64,000 nucleotides of DNA, taken from the NCBI GenBank assembly GCA_012522855.1, contig JAAYJQ010000024.1, forward strand, positions 33,021-97,020, in the 5' to 3' direction. The number at the start of each line of letters is the position of its first letter. Positions within the stretch are counted from its first letter, which is position 1. The notes under the pieces are model-generated. The model was not told the origin of the DNA and did no database searches. It saw nothing but the letters and a program-made list of their open reading frames with translations. The position numbers and the translations under genes were made by a program. This document shows positions 1 through 8,941 of the stretch, piece by piece. Source of the DNA: Bacteroidales bacterium. Lineage in GTDB: Bacteria; Bacteroidota; Bacteroidia; Bacteroidales; UBA932.

Positions 1-1590
1 AAAGGAACCACACAAGGTGCATTAACGGATGAATTGATGAAGTTTCAGATGCGAAAAACCGTTGAAGAGCATCTTAAAAAGGAACTAAAATATCAATCGA
101 AAGGAATAAAGGTACTTTCGCTTTTTTTTATTGACCGTGTTGCCAATTACCGTCAATACGACAGCAACGGCAATCCGATAAAGGGAAAGTTTGCCCGTTG
201 GTTTGAAGAAATTTACTTAGAGTTAATCCAAAAAAGTGCATTTCGTTCACTTCCCAATCATGACTTAAAAGACATCCATAACGGCTATTTTTCACAAGAT
301 AGAAAAGGTATTTTTAAAGACACATCGGGCGAAACACTTGCTGATAACGACACCTATAGCCTGATAATGAAAGATAAAGAGAAACTGTTGAATATCAATA
401 ATCCGCTTCGATTTATTTTTTCCCACTCGGCATTGCGCGAAGGATGGGACAATCCAAATGTTTATCAGATTTGTACGCTTAACGAAACAAAATCTGAAAT
501 GAAAAAACGTCAAGAAATAGGACGAGGACTTCGTTTGGCCGTTGATAGCGAAGGAAGACGTATTTATGACCGAAATATAAATCGGCTGACTGTAGTTGCA
601 AATGAATCTTATAGCGACTTCGCAAAAGCCTTGCAACAAGAAATAGAGGAAGATTGTGGCGTAGTGTTCGAGGGACGTGTAAAAAACAAAAGAGAAAGAG
701 TATGTATAAAATATCGTAAAGGATTTGAAGTTGATCCCAAGTTTCTGGAAATTTGGGAACGGATAAAACAAAAAACAAGCTATCGGGTGTATTACGATAC
801 AGAAGAACTTATAGCAAAGGCGTCAAAAGTCGTGAAAGAGATTCCTCCTATCACTCCTCCCTCTATTCGCTCTACAAAGGTAAAGATAGAAATGACGACC
901 GAGGGAATTGAGACATCATATCTAGGGGATAGAATTGAACGCTATGGAAATCATGAGTGGCAAATTCCTGATGTACTGGGGTATATTCAGGACAAAACAG
1001 AACTTACTCGCCATACTTTGGCAGAAATCATTGAGCAGTCGGGGCGAATAGATGACATTCTCGTTAATCCGCAGTTGTTTATGGATTTATGTTCGCAAGC
1101 CATTTTGAGTACATTAAACGACTTGATGATTAACGGAATTAAATACAAGAAAATAGGTGATTCAGAATACGAAATGCGTCTCTTTGAGGAGCAAGAATTG
1201 GAAACTTATTTGAATGATTTTTTATTTACGGTATCGGATACATCTAAAACAGTTTATGAAAAATATATTCCGCTGGATTCTGACGCTGAAAATCAGTTTG
1301 CCCGTGATTGTGAGACCAGCGAACAGGTGAAATTCTATTTCAAGTTACCTAACTGGTTTACAATACCAACACCTATAGGCAGCTATAATCCCGACTGGGC
1401 AATTGTTTTCGAAGAAGATACAAGAATTTACTTTGTTGCCGAAACAAAAAGTACAGGTTTATCCAATGTCGATTTGGATAAATTGCGAAAACAAGAACAA
1501 CAAAAAATCAAGTGCGGAAAAGCTCATTTTGAGCAGTTTGATGAAGTGGTGTATAAAGTGGTGAATAAAGTAGGACAATTGCTCGAATAA
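1..1590 (+). CDS. Type III restriction endonuclease R (Res) subunit, C-terminal part (5' end outside window)
   Basis: Frame is open from base 1 (KGTTQGALTDELMKF...). Helicase motif VI-like region FSHSALREGWDNPNVYQICTLNETKSEMKKRQEIGRGLRLAV and C-terminal PD-(D/E)xK-like NPDWAIVFEEDTRIYFVAETKS. Confidence 0.88.
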   Translation, partial: KGTTQGALTDELMKFQMRKTVEEHLKKELKYQSKGIKVLSLFFIDRVANYRQYDSNGNPIKGKFARWFEEIYLELIQKSAFRSLPNHDLKDIHNGYFSQDRKGIFKDTSGETLADNDTYSLIMKDKEKLLNINNPLRFIFSHSALREGWDNPNVYQICTLNETKSEMKKRQEIGRGLRLAVDSEGRRIYDRNINRLTVVANESYSDFAKALQQEIEEDCGVVFEGRVKNKRERVCIKYRKGFEVDPKFLEIWERIKQKTSYRVYYDTEELIAKASKVVKEIPPITPPSIRSTKVKIEMTTEGIETSYLGDRIERYGNHEWQIPDVLGYIQDKTELTRHTLAEIIEQSGRIDDILVNPQLFMDLCSQAILSTLNDLMINGIKYKKIGDSEYEMRLFEEQELETYLNDFLFTVSDTSKTVYEKYIPLDSDAENQFARDCETSEQVKFYFKLPNWFTIPTPIGSYNPDWAIVFEEDTRIYFVAETKSTGLSNVDLDKLRKQEQQKIKCGKAHFEQFDEVVYKVVNKVGQLLE

Positions 1591-1845
1591 CTTTTTATTT
1601 ATTCTTATGTGCCGATAGCGCGCAAATGTTATCGGCAAAAAGAAGTGCAGTAAGATTGGCAACAATAGTACAGTGTTTTCGGCAACACTACCTTTCCGGC
1701 CATTTTGGGGACATTAAGAAGTGTCTATCCAGAGAAGCGTAAGAGACCGTTATAAGTTTTGAGATTCAAATCTCTTTGTTTGTCTCTTCAAAAAGGCTAT
1801 CTTTGTTTCCAAACTTCTGACAAAAGTGTCAATTATTTGGAAAGT

Positions 1846-3102
1846 ATGAGAATTGAAAGACCGGTCTATCTCGACAAGATGATTCGCTCCAGAGGGAACG
1901 GATTCATAAAGATTATCACTGGACTTCGCCGTTGCGGCAAGTCATACCTCCTTAAATTCATCTTCCGTGATTACTTGCTGGAGGAAGGAGTTTCTGCTGA
2001 TCATATTATTGTTATCGATCTAGAGGATAAGAGGCAGGCTGCATTTAAGGATCCTGATTATCTACTTGATCATGTCGATAATGCGATAAAAGATGAGAAT
2101 ACTTATTTCATTCTCATCGATGAGGTCCAGGAGGTGAGAGATTTCGCGGCGGTCCTCTCTACACTGAACCTGAAGCCTAATGCTGATTTATTCGTGACCG
2201 GGAGCAACTCGAAGTTTTTATCTTCTGACATTGCCACCGAGTTTCGAGGCAGGGGAGAGGATATCCCCATGCGCCCGCTCTCATTCAGCGAATTCCTTCC
2301 TGCATACAATGGCACGGAGAATGACGCCTGGCTCGATTATCTGACTTTCGGCGGACTGCCGCAAATCCTCCTGCAGGATGGAGAGGACAAGAAAGCGATG
2401 TTCCTCAGAAAGCTGTATCAGACTGTCTATCTGAAAGATATCTATGACCGTCACAAAATAGAATTCCCAGAAGAATTCGAGGAACTTGTCCGCGTCATGG
2501 CATCCGCGATTGGATCTCCGCTCAACCCCAACAAACTGGCAAATACCTTCAAGAGCCTCAAGCATATGAAGGGTTTGACCAACAAGACCATCTCGACTTA
2601 TATGGGCTATCTCGATGACGCTTTCATGACGGAAAAGTCTGATCGATACGACGTGAAGGGTAAGAGTTACATTGCATCGCTTTCAAAATACTATTTCCAA
2701 GATTTGGGTCTAAGAAATGCCATCCTTTCCTTCCGGCAGAACGAAGAGAACCATATCATGGAGAACATCATCTATAACGAACTACGCTACCGCGATTTCC
2801 TCGTTGATGTGGGGAACGTCACCATCCGTACCAAGGACGAGGAAGGCAAGCCCATACGTCTTTCGTTGGAAGTTGATTTCATCGCCAATAAAGGGAGCAA
2901 GCGCTATTATGTCCAGTCTGCTTGGAGGATGCCCGATGCCGATAAGGTCGAGCAGGAGACCCGTTCTCTCCGTGAGATTGGCGACTCGTTCAAAAAGATC
3001 ATCGTCACGGCGGACAACATCCGTCTCAGGCGGGATGAAAGCGGGATAGTTACCATTCCTGTGATTCAGTTCCTCAAGGATTCCAACAGCCTTGACCTAT
3101 AG
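1846..3102 (+). CDS. AAA-type ATPase with DUF4143-like C-terminus
   Basis: MRIERPVYLDKMIRSRGNGFIKIITGLRRCGKSYLLKF (Walker A GLRRCGKS), ILIDEVQEV (Walker B), typical C-terminal VDFIANKGSKRYYVQSAWRM. The ORF opens at 1759; ATG 1846 is the likely start. Confidence 0.85.
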   Translation: MRIERPVYLDKMIRSRGNGFIKIITGLRRCGKSYLLKFIFRDYLLEEGVSADHIIVIDLEDKRQAAFKDPDYLLDHVDNAIKDENTYFILIDEVQEVRDFAAVLSTLNLKPNADLFVTGSNSKFLSSDIATEFRGRGEDIPMRPLSFSEFLPAYNGTENDAWLDYLTFGGLPQILLQDGEDKKAMFLRKLYQTVYLKDIYDRHKIEFPEEFEELVRVMASAIGSPLNPNKLANTFKSLKHMKGLTNKTISTYMGYLDDAFMTEKSDRYDVKGKSYIASLSKYYFQDLGLRNAILSFRQNEENHIMENIIYNELRYRDFLVDVGNVTIRTKDEEGKPIRLSLEVDFIANKGSKRYYVQSAWRMPDADKVEQETRSLREIGDSFKKIIVTADNIRLRRDESGIVTIPVIQFLKDSNSLDL

Positions 3103-3354
3103 AGATGTTTTCATCGCAATAACGTTATTAACGTTCTGCTGTTAACGGTAACTGCGAGTGCAGCATTTTGAGTAACAAGAGTACATCGTTTTCGGTAACA
3201 ACGCTACAACACCAGCAAAGTTGATTCAGTGTACTCACTTCTGCATACAGAATGTAAATTCCCGCACCTTTCCGGTAGGGGAGAAGGAACGGGAATATAG
3301 ATGCGATGGCGCAACAAGTATAAGAACTCTCCTGCTGACATCCAGCGCTTTACA

Positions 3355-3765
3355 TCAGAAAGTCACCGAGGAGAATTCCCTTCCCAGGCTCCTGATCCCG
3401 GCGAGGATCTCCTCCTCCCGTTCGCGGGACGGTTTCTTGAACCCGTTGATATAGTTCCGGAGTAGAGTGGCGTTGATGCCCGTCTTCCGGGCGAAGCCGG
3501 AGATGTTGATCTCGGGGTGGGTGAGGAAGAACCGCTGCATAGGGGAGGGTTCCGCCTCGTCGTACAGGAAGCTCTCGAAGCTGACCTGCAGATCCACACG
3601 GTTCCAGAAGATGCCGTCGTAGACGAACCGGTAGTCGTTCCGGGTCTTGTCGTCAGCGTCCAGCAGATCCCTATACCACAGAAGGGATTGGCGGTAAGTC
3701 TTCCCGTCGTCCCCGAGGCCGTACAGCCATTCTCCGTCAAACCATATCTTGTTGATTTTAAACAT
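3355..3765 (-). CDS. DUF2442-like protein with C-terminal HTH
   Basis: MFKINKIWFDGEWLYGLGDDGKTYRQSLLWYRDLL... followed by an HTH-like ISGFARKTGINATLLRNYINGFKKPS. Confidence 0.65.
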   Translation of the reverse strand: MFKINKIWFDGEWLYGLGDDGKTYRQSLLWYRDLLDADDKTRNDYRFVYDGIFWNRVDLQVSFESFLYDEAEPSPMQRFFLTHPEINISGFARKTGINATLLRNYINGFKKPSREREEEILAGIRSLGREFSSVTF

Positions 3766-4010
3766 TTTTATTGAAGTATTTGATCCAAGCGTTCACGATG
3801 ATGTCCGTGTTGTCGTCGATTACGGTGCGTATCTTCTTCATGTCCAGCGTCTTGATGTTTTTTGCTTTCGGAGAGCGAGAATGTCTTCGTTTCCTCGTCG
3901 TAGGCGAACTTAGCGAACCCGTCGTTTCCAGCGACGTGGACGTGGATGGGCTCATGCTCCTTGCTGTAGAAGTAGAAGACGAAGCCAAAAAATCTGAACA
4001 ACTCAGGCAT
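3758..4010 (-). pseudogene. DUF4160-like protein, frame disrupted at an A6 run
   Basis: N-terminal half MPELFRFFGFVFYFYSKEHEPIHVHVAGNDGFAKFAYDEETKTFSLSES in one frame; C-terminal half NIKTLDMKKIRTVIDDNTDIIVNAWIKYFNKNV in another. The switch is at the A6 tract (T6 on plus strand, 3858-3863). Confidence 0.7.
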
Positions 4011-4407
4011 ATCCTTATTCTTTTTACAAATATGGGAATTATATTTGATACCTACAATGCTTATGTAAGAAAATGTTTCCGGCAGGGGTTCCGGACAGTT
4101 CGGCGTGACGATGAACCGGTACCTGATCAAGGATGACAACCTAAGCGGCTACAAACTGAACCCTGAATGTATGGAGCCGGTCAAGCGGTGCTGATGGGAC
4201 GACTACAACGGAGACAGGTACACGTTTTTCCCGAAGGTGTCCGGCCTGAGGGGCTGGCTGGATCTAGCGCTGAGCAGACCTTCTTGTCGATTTGGCCCTG
4301 CAGTGCAGGGGAATCAATTACGTTTTAGAATTCACCTCCGTCATAGCCGAATTTCGGAGGGCGTCCGTCAAGGGATTGTAAAGAGATATCCCTGACATTT
4401 CAGACGT

Positions 4408-4727
4408 GTTTTGCTTTCCCGAATATTATCGCGTACGACAGTAGGCCCTGGACGACGTTGCAGGCGGGTTCCGTGTTCATCACCCCCTTTGTACGGACCG
4501 GGGTCGCGTACGGCATCATGCCCTGGACGACGTTGCAGGCTGGTTCGGTGTTCGTCACCCCCCTTGCACGGACCGGGGTCGCGTACGACAGTAGGCTTGC
4601 ACGACGTTCCAGGCTGGTTCGGTGTCCGTCACCCCCTTTGTACAGACCGGGGTCGCGTACGGCAGCAGGCCTTAGACGACGTTGCAGGCGGGTTCGGTGT
4701 CCGTCACCCCCCTTGTATAACGGATTG
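4408..4727. repeat. 75-bp tandem repeat array A (about 4 units)
   Basis: Unit gcgtacggcagtatgccctggacgacgttgcaggcgggttccgtgttcgtcaccccctttgtacggaccggggtc; gcgtac starts at 4431, 4506, 4581 and 4655 (spacing 75, 75, 74). Confidence 0.92.
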
Positions 4728-5233
4728 TTTATAAGATAGATTCATAGAATATTCACGATTTATGAATTGCGAATATATCTTGCAATTACCAAAATAAATT
4801 GCTGTTGCTCTATCATTCACAATATTCCTTGATATTCTATAGGGATTCCAACTGAATATTTGAGAGATGCACTAGAGAACCTATGCTTCATTTTATGAAT
4901 GATGAAGTTGTAGTAAGTGAAGAATAAACGGAGAACAATCTTGATACTCCTCGCGATTTGGCTATATGACAGTATTTTATTCGACAATTCTTCAGTCTTT
5001 TTCGTAACTTTACTAAAATTAGGGTGAAGTAGGTGCATTTAGGATTCATATTATATTTTTCGTTAATTTTAATGTTCTATAGTATTGTGTGGTAGAGTCT
5101 TTGCCCGATTCATTAATAATTATGATTGAATATGGCAAAATTGATTACTATTATCGGTTCGGGAATGATGGGCTCAGCCCTGGCATTCCCATCTCCCGTG
5201 GGACGACTTCACATTCGATTAAACAAGATAAAT

Positions 5234-6049
5234 ATGACCAGAAGAATTTTGACCATTATTGTAATGCTCTTCATCTGTGCGCTTTCATCAAGCGGACAGA
5301 TAAAGATCGTCGGGCACAGGGGTGTACGTCATAACACTCCTGATGCTCCAGAGACAAGGTATTATGAGAATACGATCCCTGCGCTGGAATTCAGCCAGAG
5401 TCTTGGGATTTATGCCGCTGAATTCGATGTTCAGCTGACTTCTGACGAGAAGATCATCGTTTTTCATGGACCTACAGTTCCGGGACTCGGAATGAGTATT
5501 CAAAAGATTACGTTCGATGAGGCCAGGGCAGTAGTCCTTCCGGGCGGCTCGCATATGCCAACCATCGAGGAGTATTTCGAGCAGGCGAAAATGCACCCGG
5601 AGACAAAGATCATCTGCGAGATCAAGAAGCAGTCCACTCCGGAAAGGGAGACGAAGGCTGTCGAGCAGGTCATGGATGCGGTCCGCAGAATGAATATGCA
5701 GTCACAGATTGAATACACCACTTTTAGCGACTGGATGGCTCAGGAATTCCACCGCATTGATCCAAATGCGAAGGTTCTTTTCCTCGAAGACGGCGTATTT
5801 GTTCATGACCCTGACTATTGCAAGTCAAGAGGCTATGATGCCATCTCTTACGATATGAATGGGCTGATGAATCATCCTGATTACGTTAAGAGAGCCCATG
5901 AACTCGGAATGGAAGTCACGCTATGGGTTGTCAACGATTATGAGGTGGTGGACTGGGCAATCAGACATGGCGTTGATTATGTGTCATCCGATCACCCGGA
6001 GTTAATTAAGAAGTATGTGGAGGGACTTAGTAATTTTCCGTTGAGATAA
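5234..6049 (+). CDS. Glycerophosphodiester phosphodiesterase family protein, secreted
   Basis: KIVGHRGVRHNTPDAPETRYYENTIPALEFSQSLGIYAAEFDVQLTSDEKIIVFH and C-terminal VTLWVVNDYEVVDWAIRHGVDYVSSDHPE; signal peptide at MTRRILTIIVMLFICALSSSG. The frame extends upstream to 5126. Confidence 0.9.
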   Translation: MTRRILTIIVMLFICALSSSGQIKIVGHRGVRHNTPDAPETRYYENTIPALEFSQSLGIYAAEFDVQLTSDEKIIVFHGPTVPGLGMSIQKITFDEARAVVLPGGSHMPTIEEYFEQAKMHPETKIICEIKKQSTPERETKAVEQVMDAVRRMNMQSQIEYTTFSDWMAQEFHRIDPNAKVLFLEDGVFVHDPDYCKSRGYDAISYDMNGLMNHPDYVKRAHELGMEVTLWVVNDYEVVDWAIRHGVDYVSSDHPELIKKYVEGLSNFPLR

Positions 6050-6064
6050 TCATTCCCCGGAGAA

Positions 6065-6293
6065 GTTTTGCTTTCCCGAATATTATCGCGTACGGCAGTA
6101 TGCCCTGGACGACGTTGCAGGCGGGTTCCGTGTTCGTCACCCCCTTTGTACGGACCGGGGTCGCGTACGGCAGTATGCCCTGGACGACGTTGCAGGCTGG
6201 TTCGGTGTCCGTCACCCCCCTTGCACAGACCGGGGTCGCGTACGGCAGTAGGCCCTGGACGATGTTGCAAGTGGGTTTAGTGTTCGTCACCCT
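6065..6293. repeat. 75-bp tandem repeat array B (about 3 units)
   Basis: Same unit and same 30-bp lead-in (gttttgctttcccgaatattatcgcgtacg) as array A; gcgtac starts at 6088, 6163 and 6238. Confidence 0.92.
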
Positions 6294-6302
6294 GAAACTA
6301 CT

Positions 6303-7715
6303 TCATTTCCCTATACAAAACCTTTCAAAAATCCTTCCCAAGATCTCATCATCGGTGACCTCACCAAGGATGGATCCCAGGTGGTAGTTGGCCTGGCGGA
6401 GGTCTTCGGCGACGAGGTCGGAAGGGAGGCCGGAGGCGAGGGCGGCGCGCGCTGCTTCGAGGGCCTTTCCGGCTTTCCGGAGGGCTTCGTAATGCCGGAG
6501 ATTGGTCACGATGGTCTCGTCGGACTCCGCGGAAAGGCCTTTCTGGCTCTCGATCAGCAGGTCTTTGAGCATTTCGATGCCGGATCCCGTCTTGGCAGAG
6601 ATATGCATCATAACTGACTTATTTCCAGCGATTGAAACATTATTGTAACCATCTATAACATTTATGTTATCGCTCAAAAGGTCCGCTTTATTCAGCAGAA
6701 TCATCAACATTTGATGCCCGAAATCAACCTTGGACACGATGTCCGTAATCACCGCTTCATTCTCCTCCTCGGGACGCGACAAATCCAGCACCGCCAGCAC
6801 AACCGAGGCCTCCGAAAGCTTCCGATACGAGCGGTCAATCCCCATACTCTCCACAGAATCCGAGGTCTCCCGCAGTCCGGCGGTGTCGATGAACCGGAAC
6901 AGAATCCCGCCGAGGGTCAGCGTCTCTTCCACGGTGTCGCGCGTCGTTCCGGCCACATCGGAGACCAGGGCGCGGTCATCCTCCAGCAGGGCGTTCAGCA
7001 GGGTGCTCTTCCCGGAATTCACGGCTCCGACAATCGCGACCGGAACCCCGTTCCGGAGCGCGTTTCCGTAGCGGAAGGATTCCGTAAGCCGATTGATCCG
7101 GGAGAGGGTCGCGTCGATCAAGCCCAGCAGTTTCGGCCGATCCGCGAATTCTACATCTTCTTCCGAAAAATCCAATTCCAGTTCCAGCAGGGAAGTCATC
7201 TCGACCAGCCGCTCCCGCAGATCTTTCAGATGGGAAGAATATCCACCCCGCAACTGGTTTTGAGCGACCCGCAGCGAACTTTCAGTTTTGGATAAGATAA
7301 CGTCTGCAACGGCTTCTGCTTGAGCCAAATCCAATTTTCCGTTTACAAAGGCCCGACGGGTAAACTCACCGGGATCCGCAGGACGGACACCCGCTTCGCA
7401 GAGCAACCGCAGAATCTCCGAAGAGATATAGGGTGAGGCATGGCAAGATATTTCCGCGGAATCTTCGCCGGTGTAGGAGTGCGGCGCCCGGAACACCGAC
7501 ACCAGCACCTCGTCCACAACAGCTCCGTTCCGGAAGATCGTTCCGTATTTGATGGTCTGCGCCGGAGCGGAAGCCACCGTGCCGCGACGGAAGGTAACCA
7601 CCCTATCCACAGCAGCCAGCGCATCCGTGCCGGACACCCGGATTACGGTAATCGCGCCCGTTCCCGGCAGGGTCGCGGTCGCAGCGATCGTATCTTCGAA
7701 TCTGCTTATATCCAT
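6303..7715 (-). CDS. mnmE: tRNA uridine-5-carboxymethylaminomethyl synthesis GTPase MnmE
   Basis: MDISRFEDTIAATATLPGTGAITVIRVSG, GAVNSGKSTLLNALL, DVAGTTRDTVEE, C-terminal GRIFERFCIGK. Confidence 0.97.
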   Translation of the reverse strand: MDISRFEDTIAATATLPGTGAITVIRVSGTDALAAVDRVVTFRRGTVASAPAQTIKYGTIFRNGAVVDEVLVSVFRAPHSYTGEDSAEISCHASPYISSEILRLLCEAGVRPADPGEFTRRAFVNGKLDLAQAEAVADVILSKTESSLRVAQNQLRGGYSSHLKDLRERLVEMTSLLELELDFSEEDVEFADRPKLLGLIDATLSRINRLTESFRYGNALRNGVPVAIVGAVNSGKSTLLNALLEDDRALVSDVAGTTRDTVEETLTLGGILFRFIDTAGLRETSDSVESMGIDRSYRKLSEASVVLAVLDLSRPEEENEAVITDIVSKVDFGHQMLMILLNKADLLSDNINVIDGYNNVSIAGNKSVMMHISAKTGSGIEMLKDLLIESQKGLSAESDETIVTNLRHYEALRKAGKALEAARAALASGLPSDLVAEDLRQANYHLGSILGEVTDDEILGRIFERFCIGK

Positions 7716-7753
7716 ATTCCTCAATTTACCTTACGAAGTTACGATTTTTTGTT

Positions 7754-7761
7754 TAACTTTG
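7754..7761 (+). promoter_or_regulatory. Bacteroidota -7 element (TAACTTTG) upstream of carA
   Basis: Matches TAnnTTTG, about 110 bp upstream of the carA ATG. Confidence 0.5.
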
Positions 7762-7813
7762 CAGGAGCAAAATCCCAAGGACAATGACCCTTAACTCAAA
7801 ATAAACCGAATTA

Positions 7814-7847
7814 GACCGTTTCATCCACGATGGAATGGTCTTTTTTT
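7814..7847 (+). terminator. Intrinsic terminator/attenuator-like hairpin in the carA 5' leader
   Basis: GACCGTTTCATC-CAC-GATGGAATGGTC (12-bp stem including two G-U pairs, 3-nt loop) followed by T7. Confidence 0.6.
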
Positions 7848-7864
7848 AACAAGACGAACTTGCC

Positions 7865-8941
7865 ATGTACGAAAGAATCGGTGCAACCCTGAAGCTGGAG
7901 AACGGAATGGAATTCCGCGGATGGTCTTTCGGCTGGAACGGGCCCTGTGACGGGGAGGTGGTCTTCTCCAACGCCATGGTCGGCTATCCCGAAAGCCTCA
8001 CAGACCCGTCCTATTCCGGACAGATTCTCTGCGTAACCTACCCGCTTATAGGTAATTATGGTGTTCCGCTTGAAGGATCGGATGAATACGGAATCTCGCG
8101 GAATTTCGAGTCGGAACGCATTTGGGTGCGCGGCCTCGTGATCAGCGAATGTTCCTTCGACTACAGCCATTGGGATGCGGTGAAGAGCCTGGACGAGTGG
8201 CTGAAGGAGCAGAAGATCCCGGGCATATTCGGAATCGACACCCGGGCGGTCACCCAACTCCTCCGCGACAAGGGGTCGATGCTGGGAATGATCGTCCCCG
8301 ACGGGACGAAGAAGGATTTCCCGGTCGACGATCCGAATCTCGAGAACCAGATCGACATCGCGAGCTGCAAGGAGATCATCGAATACGGCAACGGCTCCAA
8401 GACTGTCGTGCTGGTGGACTGCGGTGTCAAGCACAACATCCTCCGCGGCCTCGTGGCGCTGGGCGTGAAACTCATACGCGTGCCCTGGAACTTCGATTTC
8501 AACACCTTGGAATATGACGGACTCTTCCTCTCGAACGGCCCCGGAAATCCGAAGTTCTGCAACATCACCGTCGCCAACCTGCGCAAGGCAATGGAAGGCG
8601 ACAAGCCGATCCTCGGCGTCTGTATGGGCAACCAACTGCTCGCACGGGCGGCCGGCGCCAATACATTCAAACTGAAATACGGCCACCGGAGCCATAACCA
8701 GCCGGTGCGCATGATCGGCACCAACCGGTGCTTCATCACCTCCCAGAACCACGGATTCGCCGTGGACGAAAAGAGCCTCGACGCGGATTGGGAGCCCTGG
8801 TTCGTGAATATGAACGACGGGACGAACGAGGGGATCCGGCACAAGTCCAAGCCTTTCTGCTCCGTGCAGTTCCTGCCCCAAATCTCCGGCGGTCCGACCG
8901 ATACGGCTTTTCTCCTTGACGAATTCATCAGCAAATTATGA
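7865..8941 (+). CDS. carA: Carbamoyl-phosphate synthase small subunit
   Basis: GLFLSNGPGNP, LGVCMGNQLLARAAGA, TSQNHGFAV glutamine amidotransferase motifs. Confidence 0.96.
   Translation: MYERIGATLKLENGMEFRGWSFGWNGPCDGEVVFSNAMVGYPESLTDPSYSGQILCVTYPLIGNYGVPLEGSDEYGISRNFESERIWVRGLVISECSFDYSHWDAVKSLDEWLKEQKIPGIFGIDTRAVTQLLRDKGSMLGMIVPDGTKKDFPVDDPNLENQIDIASCKEIIEYGNGSKTVVLVDCGVKHNILRGLVALGVKLIRVPWNFDFNTLEYDGLFLSNGPGNPKFCNITVANLRKAMEGDKPILGVCMGNQLLARAAGANTFKLKYGHRSHNQPVRMIGTNRCFITSQNHGFAVDEKSLDADWEPWFVNMNDGTNEGIRHKSKPFCSVQFLPQISGGPTDTAFLLDEFISKL

Noticed and set aside
4140-4400. Possible gene remnant (MNRYLIKDDNLSGYKLNPECMEPVKRC, stop, then WDDYNGDRYTFFPKVSGLRGWLDL)
   Set aside because: Short, interrupted and not recognisable; too weak to call.
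4411-4739. ORFs 4411-4734 and 4458-4739 with repeated ITPFVRTGVAYG / SPPLYGPGSRT
   Set aside because: They are translations of the 75-bp tandem repeat; a 1-bp length change between units breaks the frame, so coding potential is not supported.
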